64,000 bases of DNA, from the NCBI GenBank assembly GCA_036346255.1, contig CM070632.1:47194896-47258895 (forward strand), in the 5' to 3' direction. This document shows positions 44,656 to 56,764 of the stretch, piece after piece. The DNA is from Ampelocalamus luodianensis (lineage: Eukaryota > Streptophyta > Magnoliopsida > Poales > Poaceae). Under the pieces are notes generated by a model, which saw only the letters and a list, made by a program, of their open reading frames with translations, was not told where the DNA came from and did no database searches. The translations under genes were made by a program, and so were the position numbers. Numbering within the stretch: the first letter of the stretch is position 1; each line of letters begins with the position of its first letter.

Positions 44656-47600
44656 TTAGCTCTTGGAGGCCTTGTCCTTGGTCTTTTGGATCTTCAGCAC
44701 CTTCTTCACAATCTTCTGCTCCTCGACCAAAAATGCCCGAATGATCCTGTGAGGCACAAATAGTTGCTCACCAACAAATTTTGGGAAGAAAGAAGCACAA
44801 AATGCGTTAGGATGGTTACCTCTCTCTGACTGCAGTACCAGACAGAACACCACCATAAGGACGGTTCACAGTCCTCCGGTTCCTTGACAGTCTGGACCTC
44901 TTGTACTCAGCAGGTCTCAGGTGTGGAATCTGCAGTTTAGCATATGCAATTTTCATTAGAATTCAAACACATCACAATGTTAAAAATGTAGCTTAATATA
45001 CCTAGCAAACAAGGCATAACTTCCAGTTTCAACGAAAACTTATCACTCTATTCAATTGTATCACATATGGACCTACCTATCTCCACTAATTAGCAGGCAT
45101 TACATCTTGTACATCCTACTGTCATACAAAAACTAAATAGTCATCCAGGAGCAATGCACAAATAGATAGAGAACATAATTTCATGCAGGTTCTCTACAGA
45201 AGATGTGCACACTTCTGCTGTCAATGCTACCTATTATGACTCGTGGAGGTACGGTCGCTCAACACAATGAATCACATGTGGAAGTAACCTCGCTCAACAC
45301 AATGAAACAATTATCATTTCTACAAACATAACACACATATGGTGGGCGACTAAGTACCCAGAAGCAAGGGAAAGTTATAAACACCTGCAGTGTCCTCTCA
45401 GAAAATTAAACAGCACTCAGAAAACTCCATTCCCAAATAAAAGTAAAGGTAAAAATATTAACCAAATAGATTCCAGATATTGCGATAAACAAACATCCTT
45501 GAAATTTTCCAGATAGTTAATAAAGATGGACACAAGGTCGTCAGTTAGGAGCGAAAGACTTTAAATGTAATCATAGACATTAGAAATCTTCATTTGAACT
45601 ATGCAACTGATCATCATCCGACCACACCATCTGCAAAGTGCAATTACGAAGATAGTGAATGCAAATGCATAGCAAACAACAAAGGACCAAACAGACTAAT
45701 AGTGCAATAGGCCTTGCACATCAATACTAAAACCTATGTGAAAAAATATATGACAATGCAAAGGGCCTCATAGAGAAGATTAGGCTTAATCCACATGAAA
45801 ATTTCAGACATATGCTTGTCATGTTTCTCTGTAATCATCGGCCAAGTAACATGTCAGATATGAAAATGAAGTACATGAACTTAGTACCATATAATCCTAT
45901 TTTAACTCCAGAGAGAAAACAAGCATAAAATAATATGTTGGAATCAGAACAGCAGCTTAAAAGTTGCCAACTATGAAAATATAGTTGCTCTAGGCCACTA
46001 CAGGTGTACATCCTTAGATTTGAAATGGAAATATGAAATATCCAACTATCTCAGCATAAATTACAAATCTACACAGCATGGATGTCACGGCGTTGCCTAG
46101 GCGTCCCGGCGGTGCGGAGCGGACTCCGCGGTGGCTCGCCTCGCCTTGGCCATCTCCGACCGCCTCACCACGCTGGCCGCCGGCCCCCAGGTACTCCGTC
46201 TCCCTTCTCCGCTCCCTCCCTCCTCCTCTCCCTCCCTCCCACGGCCCACCGCCACTCCCGCGTTCCCACAGCCACTCCCTCCCTCCCTCCCACGCCACCA
46301 CTCCCTCCCTCCCACGTACCCTTGCTTCCTCCTCTGCATCTTCTTCTTCCTCTGTCACCACTCCCGAGTCCCCTCCTGCTTCTTCCTCTGCTTCCTTGAT
46401 GTAGTGATGTGCTACTACTATTGAGTATTGACTAGTGTTGCTACTTGCTAGTTGTAGACTTGTAGTTGCTACTTGCTACTGAAGTATATGTGTGATACTG
46501 TGATTGTGTGCTACTAATGTGTGATTGTGTGCTAGACTGCTAGTGTCCTTAGCTCGCCTTGCCTCGCCTAGAGGACGACTAGGCGCTTGCCTAGACGATT
46601 AGGCATCCAGGCACCCCTTAGGCGCCGTGGTCGCCAAGCTCACCGTGACAACCTTGCTACACAATGAACCCTTGGAAGGGGCATTAAAATACAAACAGCT
46701 TACCAAAAAGAGAACATCTCAGCAAGAATAGGATTCCCAAAAAAACACCAGATCAACAGAAACAGACTCAAAGGATCCAAGTTCAGAGGAGAAAAGGTAA
46801 ACATGTGTGCAAAAATAACTGACTAAATGGACCAAACAGAAGACCAATCAAGCATCTTCATGATATGACTCAGCAACAATTAGTGCAACACCCTCCAGCA
46901 TAACCACCACAGTAGAGTTTCAACAAAAAAAAAATAAGGTCGGATCAGGGCATTTCTTCAGGTCCAATTATAATTTAAGACGCTACTGCTAAGGACCAAT
47001 CCTTGGCTGAAAAGGGATGGCCAAAAGCCTCTTCAGTAACACCAAAATAAGCTTTATACATCAAAACTAAAAAAAGGGGGAAAGTACTAGGTACCGCTAA
47101 AGGCCTCATTGAGAAGATTAGGCTTAGTCCACATGAAAATTTCAGACATATGCTTGTCATTTTTCTCTAATCATTGGCCAAGTAACATGTCAGACAAAAA
47201 GGAAAATGAGGACTAATGATCACATGATTAAGCTTGTTTCAAGACATGAGGAAAACAAGCATCACCACAATGTCACAACCAGAACACATGTGTACGCATA
47301 GATGTACGCTAGATGTGTCTGTGTACATTTCAAATGCAAATTTCCCTGCTATCTCAGCAAAAATCTATCAGTAAAACTGAATCCTTCGAGAAGAATAATC
47401 ATTGCCAATTAAAAAACCAGTACAAAATTAGCACAACATGCCGCATAGTAGGAAGTACACAACTCATTATCGAACATTATACTAACGAAAACAGTCAATT
47501 GAGCTAAACTACAAAAGGTAAATGCACCAGAGATTGAGTGGACCAAACAGACCAACTGAACAGTGACCAAAGGTACAAAGCATGATTCAGCACGAATTAT

Positions 47601-48220
47601 CACCACTTCCTCCCACATGAACATGAACCAAAAGTTACTACAGGATACTAACGTCCATAGGACTCCAAAGGTAAGAGCCTTTTCCCCATATTTCCATCAA
47701 GAAACCGCTTGATTGAACTGATCAGATAGTGTTCAAATGTACGATCCATACAACCTACACATGTTATAGCAAACTAATGCAAGAAATAGTAAATAGTACG
47801 ATAAGGCAACACATACTCCTTGGATCTTCTTCCCGGTGACCGGGCATTTCGGGCCGCTCGCACGCTTGTTGGTGTACTGGTACACAAGCCTCCCACCTAA
47901 TCAAGAACGCAAATCAATAAGAGCTATGAGTTAAGATCTAGGTGGAAAAACCCCAAGAAATACTCTAAATTAAACAGCATAATTGCACATTAACATGAAA
48001 CATACACCACGACTAAAACAGTTGTAAATTTCACGCACAGATCCATCTAATTCCAGCCGAAACACAAGCAGCAAGAATCTTCTTCTAGCGATTGCAAGAA
48101 GAACCAAAAGATCGAACAATCGCGAGAGCCACTGATCTCACCAGGGGTCTTGACGACGCGGGTCTGGTTGGACTTGGTGGCGTAGCTGTGCCGCTTCCGG
48201 TAGGTCAGCCGCTGCACCAT
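44656..48220 (-). CDS. RPL34: 60S ribosomal protein L34 (eL34)
   Basis: This is a structural protein of the large cytosolic ribosomal subunit. The exons on the minus strand are 48220-48142, 47896-47817, 44929-44820 and 44746-44656, with GT-AG introns of 245, 2887 and 73 bases. The 360-base reading frame gives 119 residues, the usual plant length. The start MVQRLTYRKRHSYATKSNQT, KTPGGRLVYQYTNKRASGPK, CPVTGKKIQG, RPAEYKRSRLSRNRRTVNRP and the end RAFLVEEQKIVKKVLK match the family throughout. The N-terminus is very basic, as expected for rRNA binding. No stop, frameshift or missing splice site is seen, so it is probably functional. The second intron is unusually long because it holds a diverged duplication and a 580-bp hAT element. 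A TATA box lies 91 bases upstream and a CT tract marks the leader. Plant genomes usually hold several RPL34 paralogs. Confidence 0.93.
45759..47620. repeat. Diverged direct duplication within RPL34 intron 2
   Basis: GCCTCATWGAGAAGATTAGG and TCCACATGAAAATTTCAGAC with CATATGCTTGTCAT occur at 45763-45860 and again at 47100-47196. Homology continues beyond: GAAAACAAGCAT, AACCAGAACA-like words, CTATCTCAGCA, and GGACCAAACAGA. The first copy runs to about 46890 and contains the hAT insertion. The second runs to about 47620. Confidence 0.65.
46077..46656. mobile_element. Non-autonomous hAT-type element in RPL34 intron 2, 580 bp
   Basis: The ends are inverted: CATGGATGTCACGGCG on the left and CAAGGTTGTCACGGTG read from the right (13 of 16 match). 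They are flanked by CTACACAG (46069-46076) and CTACACAA (46657-46664), an 8-bp duplication with one change. GCCTAGGCG-type words lie near both ends, and a CT-rich (CCCTCCCTCC) interior gives false long frames. No transposase is present. Confidence 0.75.
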
Positions 48221-48241
48221 CTCGCCGCCCTCTCCCGGAGT

Positions 48242-48264
48242 TCTCTCTCTCTCTCTCTCTCTCT
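48242..48264. repeat. (TC)n microsatellite in the RPL34 leader
   Basis: Eleven or so TC units lie 22-44 bases upstream of the RPL34 ATG, read as GA on the coding strand. Pyrimidine or purine runs in this position are common in plant ribosomal protein genes. Confidence 0.8.
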
Positions 48265-48310
48265 ACCGAGGCGGCGGCGAAGGGGAGTGAGGGTTCGGGA
48301 TGGAGGAGGA

Positions 48311-48318
48311 TATTTATA
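48311..48318 (-). promoter_or_regulatory. RPL34 TATA box
   Basis: The minus strand reads CCCTATAAATATCC, a near-consensus plant TATA box, 91 bases upstream of the ATG. This places transcription start about 60 bases before the start codon. Confidence 0.75.
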
Positions 48319-48790
48319 GGGTGGGTGGTGGCTCGGGTGACCTAAATCCAACGGTGGTCGGTACTTTGCCAAGTGAGTGGACGGTTAGGTTCGTTCTGTG
48401 GGATTAGGCTAAGTTTTTGACCCGAGGATGAACTGCAGTAGGCCAGTAGCAATTGCAACAGGGTTTTCAAAACCGGAATCATTTTTTAAACGGTGCCGGT
48501 AAGGCCGAGTCAATTTTGGCCGGAATTTTCAAATTAAAAATTGAATTTTTTGGATTTAAAATTTTAAAAATTCATATTCGAGCAAAATTCAAACAAATTA
48601 GATTTTTTTGGACAAAATTTGTCTAAACTGATTTTTTTTTTGGACCAGTTTGTATTCCTATCGGCCCCCACTGATAAATCTGATATCACCAATTTTCGGT
48701 TGAAAATCGGAACCCTGATTGCAACTGGTCGAGATGAATCGATTAGCCTGTAGGATTTAGCACAACACTTGAAGAACAAATGGTATGTAT
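48319..48790. other. RPL34 upstream region, no other gene seen
   Basis: The sequence is moderately AT-rich. It would contain the distal RPL34 promoter and ends at the CACTA element insertion. Confidence 0.35.
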
Positions 48791-49108
48791 CAACACTACT
48801 ACAGAAAAGATCTTCACATACGGTTCAAAAACGTTATCACAGACGGTTTTGTGAGCTGTCTGAGTTTATGGGTCGGTAATGACATAAGGTCATCACAAAC
48901 GATTTTTGAACTGTGTGTGATGCAGACTATCACAGACGGTTATTAACTCAGAATCGTCTGTGATAACTGACTATCACAGACGGTTTGTAGATGAAACTGT
49001 TTATGATAGCTGATGTATCATAGACGGTTTGTAGATAAAACCGTCTGTGATATATATTCTCTATAAAGTCTCTAAGCAATTGCTGCTTGTGCCTTTAAAA
49101 CCGGTTTC

Positions 49109-49143
<35 letters not shown>

Positions 49144-49147
<4 letters not shown>

Positions 49148-49598
49148 CGTAGTCCCCAGCCAGACACTTTGGGGGGTCGTGAGGAGAATGAGGCAGCAGC
49201 TACGGGCAACTTCATCGAGCCTGCAAGTTCAAGAAGCATAGCTGTCACGAGAGCGCGTGGACATGCAATTACCTAGATTTCATCGATGGGTAATTGGACT
49301 TGACATCAAGGAATGATTGATTGCTGATTCATGGAGCCACTTCCTAGTCGGAGTACATGTCCACACCATATTCAGAAAGTGGCGTGGATACACAGGTACT
49401 CCAACTAGGAAGTAGCTTCATGTATCAACAACCAATCATTCCTTGATGTCAAGTCCAATTATCTATCGATGATATTCAGATAATTGTATGTCCACGTACT
49501 CTCCTAGCAGTCATGTTTCTTGAATTTGCAGGCTCGATGAAGTTCCCATGGCTGCTGTCTCATCCTCCTCACGATCCCTGAAAGTGGTTGGGACTACT

Positions 49599-49602
<4 letters not shown>
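49144..49602. mobile_element. Micron-like element in a (TA)n tract, forming a long hairpin
   Basis: TA tracts at 49111-49143 and 49603-49668 flank a unit whose two halves are inverted copies (about 49151-49369 and 49378-49600). Shared words read inward include GACTTGACATCAAGGAATGA, TTCATCGAGCCTGCAA and CTTCCTAGT. Insertion into (TA)n without classical inverted termini is the known behaviour of rice Micron elements. The size (about 0.45 kb) is close to that family. It has landed inside the CACTA element. Confidence 0.7.
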
Positions 49603-49671
<69 letters not shown>

Positions 49672-51097
49672 GTGAACTTTAGAGGCACAAGCAACTATTG
49701 CTTGGAGACTTATAGAGAAGAGATTAGGAATGAAATAATAGGAGTACCTAGAAAGCAAGGGAGGAGAACTTAACCGGCATGAACACGGTTACACATACAA
49801 ATGTGAAATGAATGACAAGAGACATGTGAAGAGGTGTTGTAGTAGTTTTTTACTCATTTGGTCTTGTTTTGGAATAGAATACACACCAATTAATAAATAA
49901 TTGATGATCAGAGGCACATGCTAGGTAAAAAATCCAGAAATTTGTATGTTAATTACAGCTTTACAAATTAGCCTAACCTTTACAAATCTGAAAAGTTAAT
50001 TGCAGCTTTCAAAAGTAGAATATCATACATGAACATACTATAATATTAGTTACATGTACAAAACTTTGTATGTGTACAGACTGATGTTTTGCCCCATCCG
50101 AACACATCCCATGTAAGCCAACCAAGCACAAAGAACCGACATCAATAACCCTCAGTATCCATCAGAAAGCATTAACCAAACCCACCATTTTGTCCCATTC
50201 ATTTTTGTCAATTTGAACCCACAGCATGAACTAAGCAAAATACACAGAATGCACATACACCAATAGCCCTAAGTTTACTTCACATAGCAAGGGGAGGAAA
50301 AGCGATAGAGAGTAGAGGGGAGTAGTTACCTCAGTGCAATGCAATACCGGCGGCAACACCTCCACCATGCATTGACCCACCTCTATTTCATTTACCATGC
50401 TTACTCAATAAATTAACCCACATCAGTAAATAATCAACTCACATCAATAAACCAAAACAAGCTCAAGCATGAAACTAAAATAACATAAACTAAACCACAG
50501 CCAGGTCAAAGCTGAGCGCAAGGAGGCATAGGGGTCGGGGAGAAGGCGCGACTCAGGCGGAGTCGTCGATGTTGGGGGCAGCGGTGTCGAGGTCGGTAGA
50601 GAGGTAGCTAGGGAAGGTCAGTGGAGAGGTAGCCGGGGGAGGTCGGTGGAGAGGTAGCTGGGGTCGCGCAAGCCAGGGGAGAGGACGAAGAGGGGAAAGC
50701 AGATCTGGCAGCGGGGAGGTGGATTTGGCCGGGGGAGGTCGATTGGACCGCCGGCGGCAGCGACAACAGCGTCACCGTAGTTGTGGCACGACAGTGACAT
50801 TGCATAAGACACTCTTATCATAAGAATGTCTTGTGCAGTGAACCGTGGTGTCACAACAAGTGTCGACGGGAAGAAGGGCGACGTTGGCGATGGGGTCAGG
50901 GAGAAGGCGCGACTCAGGCGGCGCTGTTGATGTTGGGGGCGACAGCGTCGAGGTCGTGAGCACTCGGGTGGGGAGGGGAACAGGCGAGAGTAAGGTTGTT
51001 CTCAAGTTCTATGTTTTGAGTATATTATCATTTATATATTTACATGACATGAGAAAATTACATGTTTATATGTCAATTTTGTCTATGATATGGTAGG

Positions 51098-51286
51098 CCA
51101 TCAATGCCGGCGACAAGGAAACATAAGAGAGAGCCATTTCTACTTTAGAAGTATATATAGTAGAGTTATATGTGGGGATGATCATCTTCGATGGTGGATG
51201 ATCATTTTTGTAAAACAAGGAATAAATTCGGTGACAAAGAAACTCACCCGGGAGCTGAAGCGATATTATCTCAGACGAAGATACGC
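51098..51286. repeat. Duplicated segment within the CACTA element (partner 53607-53860)
   Basis: Both copies contain GAGCCATTTCTACTTTAGA, GTGGGGATGATCATCTTCGA and TCGGGAGCTGAAGYGATATT in order, with an insertion of GAAGAGACGCATC words in the second. A third partial relative lies at 52520-52680. A separate pair GAGAAGGCGCGACTCAGGCGG occurs at 50541 and 50899. Confidence 0.7.
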
Positions 51287-51442
51287 TAATATTCATACAT
51301 AAATGAAAATTCAGAACATATAACACACTCACATATTAGTAAAGACTTATATATGAATATTTGCTAAAACTATGCTAGCTAAAGCCGCTAATTTTACGGC
51401 AAGTAGTTCAACACCTCTGCAAAGAAATTGGCATACTCATGC

Positions 51443-52505
51443 CTAACAGTCGTCGCTGCAGAAGACGGCGTAGTCGTCCCACCCTTCCACTCCACAGCCG
51501 GTGCTCATGCACCAGTGGTTGTCCTCTGATAGCGCCCACACCCGGTCCAGCGGCCTGGCCATCTTCTTCCACACTGCTGCTTGGACCATGTCCGCGGTGA
51601 GCCTCTGGCACCGCCTGCACTCCAGGTTGGCCCTCTTGGTCATCTCGCACCCACCGCCGGCCGGCTCGCCCTCGACCTAGCTGATGTAGTGCTTCCCAAT
51701 GTCACACGTCTCGTCGGCTATGTAGAGGAGGAGGCTGAGCACATAGGCTGCAGCCTTGTGGCCGGCGACGGCTGCCCATTCAAGGAACACGAGGCTGCGC
51801 TACATGTCTTGGGGTGCGAAAACAAGCGCGAGGCCGACAATGAAGTATGCCTCCGGGTTGCCTGCGTCGGCCAGGTGGTTGACGACGACGAGGTAGCGCT
51901 CATTGTCCTGCCACTTCATCGTCTTCTCCCACTTCAGCGCCACACGCCTCCCCATGGTACGCTCCTTGGACGCCTTGTACATGGCCTTACAACTCAAATT
52001 CAAGACGACAGAATCTTAATACAAGAATTACTCTATAAGATAAAATTAAAATGCCAAATTAAGGTTGTTGCTAGTCAAATTCAGTTCATAACTGGATATT
52101 GAACACAAAACGAAATCAACACGGTATTTTTTTGCACCGTATCAACTTATACGACTTTTCAGTTTTTCCTTTTTTATAGATTTTCAGGGGAATTACAATC
52201 AGGTTCTCTATTAGAACTTGAAACCGAAACAAACACCTGAAGCTTTCCAACAACTAGGATGATACGCTATAGTCATCTTCAGAAACTGGCTCTGAACAAA
52301 AACATAACAAAACAAAATAAAAGAATATGTACGTGGCTCGTAGGCTGCAGAGGTTAGCCATGGGCTGAGGAGAGCTCGCGGCCATGAGGCCAACGATGTG
52401 GACGACGACATCGTGAGGAAAAGCGATGACAATCACTGACCTCCTCGCCTTGGTCCTCGCTGTCATGCTCCGCATGCTCACCATGGTGTACGTATTCAAT
52501 ACCAT
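51443..52505 (-). pseudogene. Captured F-box protein gene, broken by two in-frame stops
   Basis: F-box proteins select substrates for SCF ubiquitin ligases. Exon 1 (52505-52333) holds the F-box: VIVIAFPHDVVVHIVGLMAA, PMANLCSLRAT. A GT-AG intron of 340 bases follows. Exon 2 (51992-51443) continues in phase: CKAMYKASKERTMGRR, GNPEAYFIVGLALVF, then TAG, RSLVFLEWAAVAGHKAAAYV (a Sel1-like helix pattern), a second TAG after HYIS, then a cysteine-rich end CRRCQRLT ... CSTGCGVEGWD-like spacing ... FCSDDC. Apart from the two TAG codons the frame is open for about 240 codons and the intron is kept, so a genomic copy was captured by the CACTA element and later decayed. The gene family is common in rice. 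The exact parent is unknown. Confidence 0.75.
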
Positions 52506-54113
52506 GCGTGCTCACCATGGCGCGCGATGATCATTCTTATAAAACGTCGAAGAGACGCATCGTAACATTGACGCACAAGACAAAGAGACGCATTGCGTGG
52601 GAGCCGGCGCACGAGACGAAGAGACGCATTACGCCGGAGCCGACACGCGAGATGAAGAGACGCATCGCGCGAGAGCTGAAATATTGAATTATCATATACG
52701 ATTATATTTAAAACCCATCTGTGAAGCATGTAATAACATAAGGTTCTTATTTAGAACCGTTTGGGAATTATCACTGATGGTTCTTACTGAAAAACCATCT
52801 ATGATGAGCCCTCCAACTGAACGCACGGGAGTCGAAACATTGAATTATCACAGACGGTTATATTTAAAAACCGTCTGTGACGTCTACAATCACAAACATT
52901 TCTTGCTAACAACCGTTTGTGAAACATAAACATGTATTACTTTATTTTCACCGGTCAGTAATGCCGTCATGTCGTTACACCGAGACCGTTTACATATATA
53001 GAAGACAGAAAATACAAAATCAACCGGTTTTTTTATTTTTTGTACTTATATATGGCCACCTTACAAAGATTAAAAAAAAAGTAGAAACCTAAATAATCAA
53101 AGTTTTCTAGTGGTGGAGGTAGCATGCTATCTCTGTCTTCAAAACTTCGTAGGCGTCGGCGTTGGCATCGGACGGTTCGGGATCATCAGCGAACGAAGCC
53201 TGAAATGCGTTCACTTGTTGACGCGCTCGTTCGAGTGTCTCCCGAAGACCCTCCGACTGTTGAATCAAAAAGAATTGAGCTCATAGGCTCTCATTCCTTG
53301 CTTCAGGGGTCTCGGCAAGGTCGACTCAGTCGCCCGCCGCCTCGATTAAGCAATCCAAGTGACGACAAGCCTCTTGGAGACGTGTAACATTGTTGTGGAG
53401 GACCACATCGATGACGAGATTAACTCACCGGAAGTGAGAGATCACCCAGAAGACGTGGCGGAGGAGGATGTTAAGACGGCGAAAGGTGGCGTCACCTACT
53501 CCGGCAAATCCTCGGACAGAGGAATGAGAACACTTTTGAAACAGTGTCCTTCTGCAGCATCTGCCAGTGTACGGCCGAAGAGGTGCTCGTACAGTATGGC
53601 CAAGTACGCCATCAAGGTCGGCGACAAGAAAACAGAAGAGGGAGCCATTTCTACTTTAGAGTATGTATAGAGTGATCGATGTGGGGATGATCATCTTCGA
53701 TGGCAGATTATCCTTTTTATAAAACAAAGAATAAATTTGGCGCGTGAAACGAAGAGACACATCGAGGAGCCGAACGGCATTGATGCGAGTGAAGAGACGC
53801 ATCGACGACGACGGCGACGAAGGAACTCATTCGGGAGCTGAAGTGATATTATCACAAACGGTTCTGAACAAGAACCGTCGGTGATATTACCAAATATCAC
53901 AGACGGTTCTTGTTCAAAACCGTTCGTAATACTTCACAGATGGTTTTCAACAGGAACCATCTGTGATATTACCTCTTTACATACGGTTTTTAGAGCAGCC
54001 AATAATATAGACGGTCTCTAAAACAAAACCGTCTATGATTGCATGTAATACAGACGGTTTTGGTCAATCGTCTGTGATGAGGCGTCTAATATTAGCCTTT
54101 TGTAGTAGTGCAA

Positions 54114-55616
54114 ATCCAGGAGTATATAAATCTAAGATATCGTGTTGTAGCTTCAATGGTTTGCTTGTATATTTCTATATATGTTTTTATATATGTGGTG
54201 TTTATCGAATTATTACATTTTGGTGATGAGCTCATAGATTATTCGTGCTAATGACGAAACAATGGGTGGGGGGAAACTCCCTTGTGCATGTGTTTTGAGG
54301 GTAAAAAAAGTATTTTTGATGTTCGAATCCACGTTAAGGCATCGCTCCAAACGGGGCCTAAGTTCTTGTTAAAGAGATGCTAATGGTTTCCTATGTTCTA
54401 AGATGTTAATTAGTTGGTTTCTTTTTTGGGGGTTATGTTGTGTTAGTGTTTGCTAATGTGAGGGGTCAGTGTTGCACACCATGGGTTTGTTAACAATGTC
54501 TTGCTAAGATGGCAAAGTCGGGTCGCAGCATCAATCCTGACAGGTGATGAGCTCACAAAGAGGTGTTTGCTAACGAGCACAAAAACTTGATGCTTGGTGT
54601 AGCAAGCTTCGACATGAGCTTCATTCTTAGTGTTTAATTGTGCCAAGTAAAAGGTTACTCATGCCACGAAATGTATATGCATTATTGCATTTAAAACGCA
54701 GTACCTACCGATGGGATTACGTTAAACAGGTGAACCATATGACCTCCCTAAAGATTTTGGCTGGTTCAGTTTGCATGCAACACAAACTGAAGGGAAGGAA
54801 TTAGGAATAACTCGATCCAGAGGAGTCCTAATCATCTACATATCAAGAGATTAGATCATATGCGTTGGTTTGGAAGCGATTTAAACACACCAACCTACCC
54901 CGACATTCACACTATAATGTAAGCAGTTTTTTTTTTTAAAAAAAAATTGAGAGTGAAAACTAGAGCAATCATGTTTTGGTCAAATTGTTGAAAACCAAGG
55001 AAACAACTCATGGATTTCTCAAGACAGGTAGTGCTTACTTGTACCATGCCCGCTAGACATTTTTTGGCCCACGGGCATGCCCGCCAAGCATGCCAGGCAA
55101 GGATCCTTGTCCATGCCTGCTGCCCGTGGGCATGCCCGTTTGCCCGTCAATAGCAACCAAACTCACATACTGTCGCACCTACAGATGCAACCATAGAGAC
55201 TGCTGCAACGACGATAATGGATGGCTCGTTCTAGATTGGGAAGTCAGTGGTGCGCGATAAGTGCTCGATAAAATGCCATCATGGGGTAGAAGTGCTTTTA
55301 GTCTCTGGAAATATGGAATAAACCGCGTTAGCTCAATGTTTGACAAAATGTCGTCATGGAGACGTGGTGGTTTCAGTCCATGGAGGCGGAATAACATGGA
55401 GGTGATGATGTTCCAACAAGAAGATAATTAAAGTCAAACTAGCTCAATTCTGTCAAGAGGAATAATTGTTCTGAAAACGCCTTCGGATCTGGGTATTCAA
55501 CGGTTAATTCTTAAAGCATAAGGGTTCTTTTTGTGGTCTTTGTGTTGGTTGTGTTGTACCGAGGACATCAATTCGGCATGACAGGTATTGGCAAAATGTC
55601 AGGCTTAACTCCATTC
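54114..55616. other. No gene seen
   Basis: The sequence is unique with short frames. A self-complementary patch rich in GGGCATGCCCG lies at 55045-55150. Nothing else is recognised. Confidence 0.3.
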
Positions 55617-55624
55617 ATCCAAAA

Positions 55625-55782
55625 GGGAAAATTTGATCATATACCCTCCCCTTAGATGGAAATTCAGGATTTACCCTCCTGGCCCACATGTCATTGACCT
55701 ATGGTGACCCCACATGTCATTGAGGTGGGAGGGTAAATCCTGAAATCTTGAATTTCAAGGAGGGTATATGATCCAATCCCCC
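55625..55782. mobile_element. Foldback MITE, 158 bp
   Basis: Nearly the whole unit is an inverted repeat: GATCATATACCCTCC ... CAGGATTTACCCTCC on the left, complemented on the right by GGAGGGTATATGATC and GAGGGTAAATCCTG. Flanks ATCCAAAA (55617-55624) and ATCCATAA (55783-55790) look like an 8-bp duplication with one change. The family is not named. Confidence 0.75.
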
Positions 55783-55875
55783 ATCCATAAGTGATCAGAG
55801 ATGCATGTGTTTGACGCTGAAAGTACTCTACCAATTAATTTAAGGAGCTCACCCTGGGTTGCTTACATGAAGGAC

Positions 55876-56669
55876 TAATGCGACAATGGGTGTCCTGATC
55901 TTTCGATCAGAAGGATAACTCGATTAGGCAGAGATGACTCTCATAATTCGGCTACCAATCACCCACGATCAATATGCCCGCAAGCGCTGAACCAACTATG
56001 TGATTGTTATTGACCTTGGTAGAAGCACGATCAACCTGACCACAAAGGTTTATTCATGTATGCAATCAAAGAACACGCAAGAACAAAATAATAAGCAATC
56101 TGAAATTACAAATAGAATTGAAATACTCAATAATAATTCGGATTCTAAAGCGGTACTATAATTAGTCTGATCAACACATGCCAATACACGAAGTTGCAAT
56201 GTAACTAACTTTTAACTAAACAAAATCCAAGAAAACAAGAGGGGTGGCGGCTCCTATATGAGGAGGTGTAGCCAGGGGGTGGTGGCCAGGGTGGTGGGCA
56301 CACGCCCCTAGGGTTACAAGGCCCATGGGCCCAAGTGAAGGTGGCACAACACCCTTTTGACTTGGGCTCAGAAATAATATAGGATTGTTTTGGCGATTGC
56401 AGTGCACACTAAAGGAATTTGAAGGTGGGGACAGATCCGTTTGAAAGAGGATAAGATAAGCTTTCAATCAAGTACTTATGCACCTCAAATGGAGTATGTA
56501 TGTGAAAGTTATGCTCATTTGAAGTCAGAATTGTCTCTAGAGGCCGAATTAGATTCCAAAAGATGTCCAACTTGAACTCTTGCTTGGCTTGTACAAAAAG
56601 TGATGTGAAAACCTTCCTTGTACATGATGTGGAGTAGCGGTCGTATCCGAAGGGTCGATGTCCTCATCA
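55876..56669 (-). repeat. 3' LTR of the 5.3-kb element
   Basis: It aligns end to end with 60414-61206. It starts TAATGCGACAATGGG (first TG changed to TA) and ends GTCCTCATCA beside the purine tract. Confidence 0.85.
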
Positions 56670-56764
56670 TCCTCCCCTTCTTGCATTTGAGTCGTCCTCA
56701 TCTCACGCTCATCCTCCAGCTCCAAGAAAAGCTTAAAAACTTGTAGCAACGCATATTCTTCTTT

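Larger units (their letters stand above)
48794..54110. mobile_element. CACTA (En/Spm) element, 5.3 kb, non-autonomous, with captured F-box gene
   Basis: The ends CACTACTACAGAAAAG and CCTTTTGTAGTAGTG are inverted CACTA termini. They are flanked by a perfect 3-bp duplication CAA (48791-48793 and 54111-54113), the superfamily's signature. Subterminal zones (48820-49050 and 53845-54090) are filled with TCACAGACGGTT words in both orientations, typical binding sites. No complete transposase is present. The interior holds a Micron-like hairpin, an F-box pseudogene, and coiled-coil frames at 53130-53400 on the minus strand (EGLRETLERARQQVNAFQAS) that may be a relict of the TNPA-like protein. Confidence 0.88.

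Noticed and set aside
46078..46404. Three overlapping Pro/Ser/Leu-rich frames within RPL34 intron 2
   Set aside because: They come from the CCCTCCCTCC-rich interior of the hAT element and have no homology that I can see.
49151..49600. A microRNA precursor
   Set aside because: The hairpin arms are far too long and nearly fully paired, and TA tracts flank both sides. A Micron-like transposon explains it better.
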